64,000 nt of DNA from Zobellia alginiliquefaciens (GTDB lineage: Bacteria > Bacteroidota > Bacteroidia > Flavobacteriales > Flavobacteriaceae), in assembly GCF_029323795.1 (NCBI RefSeq), contig NZ_CP119758.1:1550001-1614000 (forward strand), given 5' to 3'. This document shows, piece by piece, positions 45,393-53,753 of this stretch. Every line of letters begins with the position of its first letter. The stretch's first letter is position 1. The notes beneath the pieces are model-generated. The model was not told the origin of the DNA, did not search any database, and worked only from the letters and a program-made list of their open reading frames with translations. A program made the translations under genes and the position numbers.

Positions 45393-45929
45393 CTAGTCTT
45401 CTACTTCAACAACCATTTCAATTTCTACAGCAATATTACCGGGCAAAGAACCCATACCTACTGCAGCTCTAGCATGTTTGCCGCGTTCACCAAAAACCTG
45501 GACCATTAAGTCTGAACATCCGTTGATAACTTTAGGTTGATCCGTAAAATCAGAAACGGCATTTACCATACCGCGAACCTTAACAATACGCTTTACCTTT
45601 TTAAGGTCTCCCAATTCCGATTTTAAGACGGAAATTTGATTGATAGCCGTAATTCTAGCGGCTTCATACCCTTCCTCAATAGTAAGGTCCGCACCTAGTT
45701 TACCGGTTATATTTTCACCATTAGCTTTAGTTGGGCCTTTACCCGCCAAAAAAATTAAATTTCCCGTACGTACCGCATTTACATAATTGGCCATAGGGGC
45801 CGAAGGTTTTGAAAGTTCTATTCCCAACTCTAAAAGTTTGGCTTCGGGATTATATTCGGTTTCCTCTTGAGTGAATCCGCTAAACGAAGCAAAAACGGAA
45901 ATACATACAACTAAAAACAGTCCTTTCAT
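45393..45929 (-). CDS. Exported RidA family protein
   Basis: 178 residues, signal peptide to about residue 20 (FSGFTQ). RidA/YjgF marks: SAPMANYVNAVRTGNLIFLA, GKGPTKANGENITGKLGADL, RIVKVRGMVNAV and HARAAVGMGSLPGNIAVEIE. Cytosolic members hydrolyse enamines and imines; this one is exported, which is unusual. 3 bases before dctP. Confidence 0.85.
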   Translation of the reverse strand: MKGLFLVVCISVFASFSGFTQEETEYNPEAKLLELGIELSKPSAPMANYVNAVRTGNLIFLAGKGPTKANGENITGKLGADLTIEEGYEAARITAINQISVLKSELGDLKKVKRIVKVRGMVNAVSDFTDQPKVINGCSDLMVQVFGERGKHARAAVGMGSLPGNIAVEIEMVVEVED

Positions 45930-46021
45930 AAAGTTTGAGTTCAATCTTAGAGCTACAATATAAGGATTTCTTACATTTCTTAACACCCTAAAAAACAGAA
46001 AACAAACTTTTAATGGGTTTC

Positions 46022-46047
46022 AACTAGTTTCATATATGAAACTAGTT
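46022..46047. promoter_or_regulatory. 26-bp perfect palindrome
   Basis: Half site AACTAGTTTCATA, repeated as its complement. It starts 1 base after the stop of the propeller gene and is 93 bases before the RidA gene. It could be an operator or a hairpin; the minus-strand tail is not T-rich, so an operator or attenuator is favoured. Confidence 0.5.
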
Positions 46048-46048
46048 T

Positions 46049-47116
46049 CTAAATCCTATGTAGTTTATAAGGATAGACTCCACCCGCATTCCATTGGCAA
46101 ACGTATAGATTCTTATCATTGTCTACACACACATCATGACAATGCTTAAAAATGGGTTTTTCTTGGAACATTAACTTTAATTTTCCGTTCTCGTAAACCG
46201 GCTCAGTACCACCCGGATTAGAGATTACTTTATTATCCTTGTCCAGAATGGTTACAAAGCCCTTGTTCGCATGCATATTGAAATTACCGTCTTCCATTCC
46301 AAAGCAAACCCCGGAATATACATTTTCACCATCTATTACCGGTCTACTTACGAAAAGTCCGGGCATATAATAATCCTCAATATAATCACCCTCCAAAGAA
46401 AATCTTTTGAAAGAATTTTTTATCCGCGCGGTACATAATAAAGTGGGATTGGAAGGGTCTCTATAATCTACGACAACCCCATGTGCTTGTTTGAATTTTT
46501 CCGGAGAAAGAAAACTATCACCCCCAAATTTACGAATGAAATTTCCTTTAGAATCGTATTGCAAGATAAATTGAGAACCATACCCATCTGCCACATAAAT
46601 ATTTCCGTTTGGACCAATAGCGGTTTCCGTTGGTTTAAAAGGCGCATGCAGATCATAAGCTCCAATTTTAGTAGGTGATGCAATTTCTAAAAGAACCCTA
46701 CCATCTAAATTGGTCTTTATAACCCTTCCTAGAGAAGGGTCCGTGATATATAAAAATTCAGCTCCACCTTCCTCATGAATGGTAAGGCCATGTGCACCCG
46801 GCAAATTGAGTGTCCAGCTATGCAAAAGCCCTCCAGATTTGTCATAGATTAACACATTGTTCTTAGCATGATCGGTAAGCATAATTAGCCTACCTTTTTT
46901 ATCCATCACCATTTCATGGCAATTGTTAACCGGATATTTTTTAGGATCTAAATCTCCCCAACCCACTTCAACCCTATATTTAAAATCACCGTGACCAATT
47001 ATTTCTTCACTCAGATTTACTTTTGAATTATTAATATAGAACGGCACAGTGGACATTGCTAAAAGCCCTCCTGTACCCATGGTTGTTTTTTTCATGAATT
47101 CTCTTCTTGTTGACAT
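46049..47116 (-). CDS. Tat-exported NHL-type beta-propeller protein
   Basis: 355 residues. N-terminal twin-arginine signal (STRREFMKKTTMGTGGLLAM). Blades: CHEMVMDKKGRLIMLTDHAK, GAHGLTIHEEGGAEFLYITD, TETAIGPNGNIYVADGYGSQ, KHCHDVCVDNDKNLYVCQWN, as in NHL/peptidylglycine-lyase-like six-bladed propellers. 6 bases after the DUF1501 gene. Confidence 0.8.
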   Translation of the reverse strand: MSTRREFMKKTTMGTGGLLAMSTVPFYINNSKVNLSEEIIGHGDFKYRVEVGWGDLDPKKYPVNNCHEMVMDKKGRLIMLTDHAKNNVLIYDKSGGLLHSWTLNLPGAHGLTIHEEGGAEFLYITDPSLGRVIKTNLDGRVLLEIASPTKIGAYDLHAPFKPTETAIGPNGNIYVADGYGSQFILQYDSKGNFIRKFGGDSFLSPEKFKQAHGVVVDYRDPSNPTLLCTARIKNSFKRFSLEGDYIEDYYMPGLFVSRPVIDGENVYSGVCFGMEDGNFNMHANKGFVTILDKDNKVISNPGGTEPVYENGKLKLMFQEKPIFKHCHDVCVDNDKNLYVCQWNAGGVYPYKLHRI

Positions 47117-47121
47117 GCTAA

Positions 47122-48600
47122 CTAGGCTAAAATATCTTTTACTACATGACCATGAACATCGGTCAAACGGTATCTTCTCCCTTGGTGTTTAAAGGTAAGC
47201 TTTTCATGATCTATACCCAATAAATGCATTAGGGTAGCCTGAAAATCATGTACATGTACCCCGTTGCGAGAAACATTATAACTAAAATCATCGGTTTCGC
47301 CGTAGACCATCCCCGCCTTCACTCCTGCACCCGCCATCCACATGGTAAAACAACCCGGGTGATGGTCCCTGCCATAACTTTCCGCAGTTAGTCTACCTTG
47401 CGAGAAACTAGTGCGCCCGAACTCTCCGCCCCAAACTACCAAAGTATCCTCTAGAAGTCCACGTTGTTTTAAATCCGTAATTAAACCAGCTGTTGCTTGA
47501 TCCGTACTCAATGCCTGTCTTTTTATACCATTGGGAAGACCACCATGTTGATCCCACCCCATGTGATACAACTGAATGAATTTTACATCCTTCTCAGCAA
47601 GTCGTCTTGCCTGAATACAATTTGCAGCATAGGTTCCCGGAATTTTAGCATCCTCACCATATAATTCATAAACATGGTCCGGCTCATTGGAAGTGTCTAC
47701 AGCATCCGGCACCGAATTCTGCATACGGTACGCCATTTCATATTGATTTATTTTAGATTGAATTTCCGGATCTTTCCAGATATCATACTGTTGGTTGTTC
47801 AATTCGGAAATATAGTCCAATGCACGCCTACGGTCATGATCATGCACCCCATGCGGATTGTTCAAATACAACACCGGATCTTTCCCAGAACGAAACTGAA
47901 CTCCTTGGTGATGAGAAGGCAAAAATCCATTGCCCCATGCCGCCGAGCTTAAGGGTTGGGCGCCTCCTCCTTTGGAAAGCATAACTACAAAATTGGGTAA
48001 ATCCTTATTATCACTCCCCAAACCATAACTTAACCACGACCCAATTGAAGGCCTCCCGCTTAACTGGGACCCCGTTTGCATAAACATAACTGCCGGCTCA
48101 TGGTTAATGGCTTCGGTATACATTGATTTTATTATACATAGGTCATCTACAACACCAGCAGTATGGGGGAAAAGTTCACTCACCCAAGCTCCGGATTGAC
48201 CATGTTGTTTAAAATCGAAAATGGACTGCACCAAGGGAAAAGTACTTTGCGAAGTTACCATTCCAGAATTACGCTGTGTTCCCCTAACCGAATCAGGTAT
48301 TTCCTGACCATGCCATTTTGCCAAGGAAGGTTTATAGTCAAACGTTTCTATTTGAGACGGACCACCACTTTGAAATAAATAAATAATGCGCTTTGCCTTG
48401 GCGGGAAAATGGGTTCCGCCCAATGCCCCTCCATTGGCATTTACTAGCGAAGGCCTTTTGGAAACCAACAAATCGTTGGCAAAGGATTCCGTTGGTCCTA
48501 AAAGACTGGATAGTGCAATAGACCCAAACCCCAAGGATGCCTTCTTTAAAAACCCCCTACGGGTATCTTCAAACTTTTTTTGTTCATGAATATCTCTCAT
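47122..48600 (-). CDS. DUF1501 family protein, Tat-exported
   Basis: 492 residues, Tat signal (TRRGFLKKASLGFGSIALSS). DUF1501 marks: IYLFQSGGPSQIETFDYKPS, YTEAINHEPAVMFMQTGSQL, LYHMGWDQHGGLPNGIKRQA, VVWGGEFGRTSFSQG and GRDHHPGCFTMWMAGAG. Sulfatase-like fold with an alkaline-phosphatase-type metal site. Almost always next to DUF1553 proteins, as here (11 bases). Confidence 0.88.
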   Translation of the reverse strand: MRDIHEQKKFEDTRRGFLKKASLGFGSIALSSLLGPTESFANDLLVSKRPSLVNANGGALGGTHFPAKAKRIIYLFQSGGPSQIETFDYKPSLAKWHGQEIPDSVRGTQRNSGMVTSQSTFPLVQSIFDFKQHGQSGAWVSELFPHTAGVVDDLCIIKSMYTEAINHEPAVMFMQTGSQLSGRPSIGSWLSYGLGSDNKDLPNFVVMLSKGGGAQPLSSAAWGNGFLPSHHQGVQFRSGKDPVLYLNNPHGVHDHDRRRALDYISELNNQQYDIWKDPEIQSKINQYEMAYRMQNSVPDAVDTSNEPDHVYELYGEDAKIPGTYAANCIQARRLAEKDVKFIQLYHMGWDQHGGLPNGIKRQALSTDQATAGLITDLKQRGLLEDTLVVWGGEFGRTSFSQGRLTAESYGRDHHPGCFTMWMAGAGVKAGMVYGETDDFSYNVSRNGVHVHDFQATLMHLLGIDHEKLTFKHQGRRYRLTDVHGHVVKDILA

Positions 48601-48610
48601 AATCTTCTTC

Positions 48611-51600
48611 TTATCGTATGGTGAATCCTTCGGTAGTATTCATAATTCCGTTAATAACCGTTGCCAATGCTGCTACTTTAACAGGATCGGAGGTGTTTTT
48701 AATTTTGGTTTCGCCCATATTCAAATAGGCGATCGCATCTTCTTTATTGTTCGAAAAGCGCTCTAACTCTTCGTCAAGAAATTTCTTTAAAATCGATAAT
48801 TCCTCTTTTGAGGTCTTTCGTCCTATACTCAACTGAAATGCCTTCTTTAACTGTAGTTCTTTATTTTCTTCAACCTCATCAATCAAACTTTCGGCAAGGA
48901 CATATGAAGCTTCTATATATTGGGGATCGTTCAAAAGCACTAATGCTTGTAATGGCGTACTGGTCTCCCTTCTCTTAACCGTACAAACACTACGGTCTCC
49001 GCCATCAAAAATTTGCATAGACGGTGGTGCCGAGGTTCGCTTCCAAATCGTATAAAGACTTCTTCGGTACAAACCCTCCCCTGGCTGCTGTTTGTATTTG
49101 TAACGCCAAGGTTTGTTACTAATTTCGTCCCAAAGCCCTTCTGGCTGATAGGGGTAAACACTTGTTCCTCCAATTTTTGAAACTAATAGCCCACTGATAG
49201 CCAATGCATTGTCCCTTACCATTTCCGCAGTCATTCGCATACTAGGTCCTCGCGCCAATAGAATATTGTCCGTATCGATCTCCAACAATTCCGGGGTTAG
49301 TTCAGAGCTTTGCCGGTAGGTAGCAGACATAACGATTAACTTTTGTATTTTCTTGATATCCCAACCGGACTCCATAAACGCTACGGCAAGCCAATCCAAT
49401 AGCTCAGGATGCGAGGGCAAACTACCCTGGTTGCCAAAATCATCAGAAGTGGCCACCAACCCTTGTCCAAAATGCATTTGCCATAAACGGTTCACAAAAA
49501 CTCTGGCTGTTAACGGATTGTTCTTATCGAACAACCATTTGGTCAACCCTAATCTATTTCTTGGCAAATCTTCACTAAAAGGCATTACCGCTTCGGGCAC
49601 GTCTGGCTGCACTTCTTCCGTAGGAGCATCGTACATCCCACGATCAAGAATATAAGTAGGTCTGGGCTTTGGCAAATCTCCCAAAACCATAATCTCTTTT
49701 ATAGGTTCCAGTTCATCCATCTGTTTTTCTCTTTGTTCCTTCAGTTTAATCCTTGTCCTTTCCGTTTCCTTGTCTATACTCAGATAATAGAAATCCGTAA
49801 TTAATTCCTTTTCACTACTTTTTACTCTATCCATTGCCGTTTTTGGGGCTATGCTGTAAAGCACTTCCAAATCCGATAGTTGCCGGTTATAAATCCTGAG
49901 ATTATCCACACCGCCATCCTTAAAAGATTTAAACTTGCCACTTACCCCTACAGTGAAACCGTTAAATGCGTAGTTATGCGCATTTTTCTTGAACAGTATA
50001 GATTTATACAGGTTGTCTATTTCAATTTCTACCGGCACCTCTTTTCCGTTTACGTAAATATTGACCCCATCCGCTTTGCCCAACCCATCATAGGACACGG
50101 TTACGGAGCTCCATTCTTTCTCAGGTATAGATTCCTCCGTTTTTACTTGAATGGCATTGGATGGCCAGGAACGCGCAATTATAAACTTAAGCCTGTTATC
50201 CTCTAGATGCATGGAATACCCTTTTAGCCCTTGCCTAACTTCTTCGGAATGCGTGAAAATTGCGGCCTCTTCATAGTTTCTATCCGGCTTAACGGCTATG
50301 GAAACGGTGAAAGGATCGGATTGATCAAACCATCCTACTTTTCCGGGCATCCTCATAGTGGTATAATCACCAAGAAACACAGCTTTTCCGTTTATCCCAT
50401 TCTCAATTATAGGCTCTTTGATGGTTACCGACCGTCCATCACCCCCACTATTTTCGGTACTGAACGATTTCTTATCTTCTGATGAAAACGAATCAAAATT
50501 TAAACTGGCCTGCAATCCTTTTTTTAAGCTTTTTTGCAACACTGTCTCCAGAACCAATGGTTTTTTAGACCAAGTACGTACCTCCTCAGGTGTTTCCTTT
50601 TCAACAGATATCAATTGTTTTTGTGTTAGATTGATATCCCTATCAATGAACTCCAACACCTCTTTTTGCTCGTCATTGGTCAATAAAAGTGAAGGTCCAG
50701 GTACTTGACCCGGCCCATACACTGGTGTCCCAATCTCATTTGTACTATTGAAAAATGCAAAAAGCTCATAATGGTCTTTTTGGCTGATCGGGTCATACTT
50801 ATGGTCATGGCATCTGGCACATTCCACACTCAATCCTAAAAATGCTTTACCAACAGACAAGGTACGATCCGCCACATACTCTACCCGGTACTCCTCAAAA
50901 ACAATTCCCGCTTCAGAGTTCTTTTTATGTAACCGATTAAAGGCCGTTGCTAAAATACTATCCTGCGATGGGTTTTCTATAAGGTCTCCCGCTAATTGCC
51001 ATGTTACGAACTGCTCGTACGACATATTTTCATTAAACGCCTTTATGACCCAATCCCGATACGGACTAAAATCGCGATGTTTATCATCCAAATACCCATC
51101 ACTATCCGCATAACGAGCAACGTCCATCCACTCGGCAGCCATGCGTTCTCCATAGGCAGGTGAAGCCAAAAGGCGATCTACCACTTTTTCATAAGCATCC
51201 GGCAATGTATCATTTACGAAATCCTGAATTTGCAACAAAGTTGGTGGCAACCCTATTAAGTTGAAACTGAGGCGGCGAATGAGATGTTCCTTTGAACCTT
51301 TTTGTGAAGGACTTAAGCCTTTACCTTCCAATTTGGCCAAAACAAATTGGTCAACAGTATTATTTGGCCATTCCTTATTCACTATGTTCGGAACGCCTTC
51401 TTTTTGGGGATTTATAAAAGACCAATGCGGCTTGTACTCCGCTCCTTGCTCAATCCACTTTGTGATGGTGGCTATTTCATTTTTGCTAAGTGTAATATTA
51501 AACTCTGGAGGCGGCATTGTGATGTCCGGATCAGTAGATAAAATACGTGTAACAACTTCGCTCTTTTCCGGTTTATTAGGAACAATAGGATGCTTTCCCG

Positions 51601-51865
51601 AACCTTCTAAAGCCTCATATGCACTTTCTGCAATATCTAAACGAAGGCCCGCTTTTTGATTTGCCATATCCGGTCCATGACAAGCAAAACACTTATCGGA
51701 CAAAATAGGTTTAACATGGTAATTGAAATCTATTTTCTCTGGCAATCTAGCCATTGCCTCTTCAATTTCGTCAGGTGCATTCCATCCACAACTGTGTAAT
51801 AACATGATGCAGAGTACAGAAAAAAATCTCGATAAGAATCGCATTGGTTTTGGAATTTTCTTCAA
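48611..51865 (-). CDS. PSD1-type protein: cytochrome c, DUF1549, LamG, DUF1553
   Basis: 1084 residues, lipobox in LLHSC near 26. Cytochrome c-like domain with CFACH at 59-63; DUF1549 with RRLSFNLIGLPPT and VARYADSDGYLDD; a second CARCH near residue 350; a LamG/concanavalin-like insert (about 460-690, DNLRIYNRQLSDLEVLYSIA); DUF1553 with NRLWQMHFGQGLV and STPLQALVLLNDPQY. This Planctomycete-type architecture is believed to act in sugar breakdown outside the membrane. First gene of the operon. Confidence 0.85.
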   Translation of the reverse strand: MKKIPKPMRFLSRFFSVLCIMLLHSCGWNAPDEIEEAMARLPEKIDFNYHVKPILSDKCFACHGPDMANQKAGLRLDIAESAYEALEGSGKHPIVPNKPEKSEVVTRILSTDPDITMPPPEFNITLSKNEIATITKWIEQGAEYKPHWSFINPQKEGVPNIVNKEWPNNTVDQFVLAKLEGKGLSPSQKGSKEHLIRRLSFNLIGLPPTLLQIQDFVNDTLPDAYEKVVDRLLASPAYGERMAAEWMDVARYADSDGYLDDKHRDFSPYRDWVIKAFNENMSYEQFVTWQLAGDLIENPSQDSILATAFNRLHKKNSEAGIVFEEYRVEYVADRTLSVGKAFLGLSVECARCHDHKYDPISQKDHYELFAFFNSTNEIGTPVYGPGQVPGPSLLLTNDEQKEVLEFIDRDINLTQKQLISVEKETPEEVRTWSKKPLVLETVLQKSLKKGLQASLNFDSFSSEDKKSFSTENSGGDGRSVTIKEPIIENGINGKAVFLGDYTTMRMPGKVGWFDQSDPFTVSIAVKPDRNYEEAAIFTHSEEVRQGLKGYSMHLEDNRLKFIIARSWPSNAIQVKTEESIPEKEWSSVTVSYDGLGKADGVNIYVNGKEVPVEIEIDNLYKSILFKKNAHNYAFNGFTVGVSGKFKSFKDGGVDNLRIYNRQLSDLEVLYSIAPKTAMDRVKSSEKELITDFYYLSIDKETERTRIKLKEQREKQMDELEPIKEIMVLGDLPKPRPTYILDRGMYDAPTEEVQPDVPEAVMPFSEDLPRNRLGLTKWLFDKNNPLTARVFVNRLWQMHFGQGLVATSDDFGNQGSLPSHPELLDWLAVAFMESGWDIKKIQKLIVMSATYRQSSELTPELLEIDTDNILLARGPSMRMTAEMVRDNALAISGLLVSKIGGTSVYPYQPEGLWDEISNKPWRYKYKQQPGEGLYRRSLYTIWKRTSAPPSMQIFDGGDRSVCTVKRRETSTPLQALVLLNDPQYIEASYVLAESLIDEVEENKELQLKKAFQLSIGRKTSKEELSILKKFLDEELERFSNNKEDAIAYLNMGETKIKNTSDPVKVAALATVINGIMNTTEGFTIR

Positions 51866-51879
51866 TATACGACCGCATT

Positions 51880-51922
51880 TTAACTGTTAATGAGTTAAAA
51901 AACAGTTTCATTAACTGTTAAT
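51880..51922. promoter_or_regulatory. Direct repeats, candidate operator
   Basis: TTAACTGTTAAT at 51880-51891 and 51911-51922, 31 bp apart (three helical turns). Each half is a near-palindrome TTAAC-T-GTTAA. They lie in the 95-base gap between the divergent DUF1553 operon and the membrane-anchored regulator and are its probable site. Confidence 0.5.
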
Positions 51923-51960
51923 AATTTTAATTATCTTTAAAAAATTCCTTCTTTGAGGCT

Positions 51961-53145
51961 ATGAATACCAAGGATTACCATACGTATGTCAATAAAATAA
52001 TTTCCAGCAAATCTTTTGGCAATTCAACCACTTATGCCAATTTGCTCAGGTACCTCGTTCAATGCACTATAGAGGAAGACGTGCCAAAAGAAACCACAAT
52101 TGCCACAGAAATATTTGGGAAAAAGGAATTTGACCCTTCTCAGAGTACACTCATTAGGGTTTACATTTATAATCTTAGAAAAAAACTGAGAACATACTAC
52201 CAAAAGGAAGGGATAGAAGACCAGATTATTCTGCGCATTCCAAAGGGGAGTTACAAAGTAGAGTTTGATAGTAGAAAAAAAGAGCCCAAACCATCAAATA
52301 AAATCATAACCAAAAAACAGCTTCTATTTTTAGTCTCATCAGTTCTCCTTTTATCAATTATCGGAAATTGGTTTCTCTGGACAAAAAATAGGCAGCCAAA
52401 CCCCTTTTCAGAGTCTGTCCTATGGACCGAAATTTTCAATTCAAAAAAACCAATGATATTGGTATTGGGGGACCTCTTTATTTATCGTGAAATTAATACC
52501 ACTACCCATAAAGAAAAGGTTATTCGTAATCCCTTTATTAATTCAGAAACTCAACTCTACGACTCCCTTCCTTCCTCGTTGAAAAATGAGTATGAACCTA
52601 TGGAGTATAGTTTTCTAATTAGAAATAGTACTGAATGGGTAAAGGACGTAGGTAAAGTTTTGACTTCAAAAGATAAAGACTTTAACGTGCGTACAGTTTT
52701 ACGTTTTAGCCCTAAAGAACTTCCTGAAAACGACTTTATGGTTGTTGGAATGGCAAAGACCCTAGGTATTTTCAAAGATTACATCAACAAGACCAGCATA
52801 AATTACAATGCGGATACGGATAACTTTAATTTCAAGAACACCTCAACCTTTTTTAAACCCAGTGGAGATGCTGAAACCTACCATAAGGACTACGCTTTAA
52901 TCATAAAGGCGCCGGGACCAAACAATAATTCCATCTATGTTTTTGCGGGTTTGTGGGATACTGGCGCATCACAGAGCCTGAAAAATTTCACCAACCCTAT
53001 ATTGGTCCAGCAATTGGAAAACCGAATGAAAGCCGACTTAGGAAAAATACCTGCCTATTTTGAGGTCTTTATGGAAGTAAACGGTATTGACAGAATGGAA
53101 CTGAGTTCAAAGATTCTTCACGTGAAAGAATTGGAATTGGATTAA
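51961..53145 (+). CDS. Membrane-anchored winged-helix regulator
   Basis: 394 residues. N-terminal DNA-binding-like domain (about 1-100) with TYANLLRYLVQCTIEEDVPK, KKEFDPSQSTLIRVYIYNLRK and RIPKGSYKVEF, seen in other one-component regulators; one transmembrane helix (about 120-140, LLFLVSSVLLLSIIGNWFLW); then an outside domain of unknown fold (about 145-394) that would sense the signal. Layout is as in CadC/ToxR. Divergent from the catabolic operon. Confidence 0.7.
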   Translation: MNTKDYHTYVNKIISSKSFGNSTTYANLLRYLVQCTIEEDVPKETTIATEIFGKKEFDPSQSTLIRVYIYNLRKKLRTYYQKEGIEDQIILRIPKGSYKVEFDSRKKEPKPSNKIITKKQLLFLVSSVLLLSIIGNWFLWTKNRQPNPFSESVLWTEIFNSKKPMILVLGDLFIYREINTTTHKEKVIRNPFINSETQLYDSLPSSLKNEYEPMEYSFLIRNSTEWVKDVGKVLTSKDKDFNVRTVLRFSPKELPENDFMVVGMAKTLGIFKDYINKTSINYNADTDNFNFKNTSTFFKPSGDAETYHKDYALIIKAPGPNNNSIYVFAGLWDTGASQSLKNFTNPILVQQLENRMKADLGKIPAYFEVFMEVNGIDRMELSSKILHVKELELD

Positions 53146-53165
53146 TTTTTTTTTGTCCAATACCT

Positions 53166-53747
53166 TTATTTGCTAGATTCTTCCATTTTTTCTCTCATTA
53201 TTTTCTCCGATTCCGCATTCCAATATTTACAATCAAGTTCAAAAAAAACAGAAGTATAAGGTATAGTAAAATCAGTTTTTACTACGAGAATATTAAATTG
53301 CTTAGAAGCTCTATCCAACATGCCAATAATATCTTCATGAATTATCTTTTTGGCTTCATTTGCACCAATTACATCCTTTAAAGATTCACGATATTCGGTT
53401 ATTCCCTTGGCCATGTTTTCATCAATATAATCGATTTCCTTATCCAAATAAACAATCGGTTTTATATGCCCCTGCCGATCAAGAACTTTCTTAACTGTCT
53501 CTAAGGTCTGGACATGCCCAGAAGTACTTCTAACCATAGTAATACCCGGACTGCTTTGTAACGGGTAGGCCTCATCAACCACTACAATCCAATTTCTATG
53601 TCCTAAGAATTTTATCTGACCCTGAAGAACGTCTTCCCAGGTTGAGCCATTTTCTCTAATTGACTCTAATTTTGGCGAATTAGGATTGGTATCTACACAT
53701 CCAACAACCAAACAAAGCATGAGGGATAGAACTATATATTTTTTCAT
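53166..53747 (-). CDS. RbsD/FucU-like lipoprotein
   Basis: 193 residues, lipoprotein signal (LSLMLCLVVGC). LGHRNWIVVVDEAYPLQSSP resembles the pyranase/mutarotase motif GHxxxIVVxDxxYP, and TIPYTSVFFELDCKYW fits the C-terminal strand. RbsD/FucU interconvert sugar anomers; an exported, lipidated form is odd. Last gene of the locus, 6 bases after GH116-1. Assignment by motif only. Confidence 0.5.
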   Translation of the reverse strand: MKKYIVLSLMLCLVVGCVDTNPNSPKLESIRENGSTWEDVLQGQIKFLGHRNWIVVVDEAYPLQSSPGITMVRSTSGHVQTLETVKKVLDRQGHIKPIVYLDKEIDYIDENMAKGITEYRESLKDVIGANEAKKIIHEDIIGMLDRASKQFNILVVKTDFTIPYTSVFFELDCKYWNAESEKIMREKMEESSK

Positions 53748-53753
53748 TTTAAT

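Noticed and set aside
46022-46047. Simple rho-independent terminator
   Set aside because: The stem is perfect but AT-rich and lacks a T-run on either strand, so kept as an operator or attenuator candidate.
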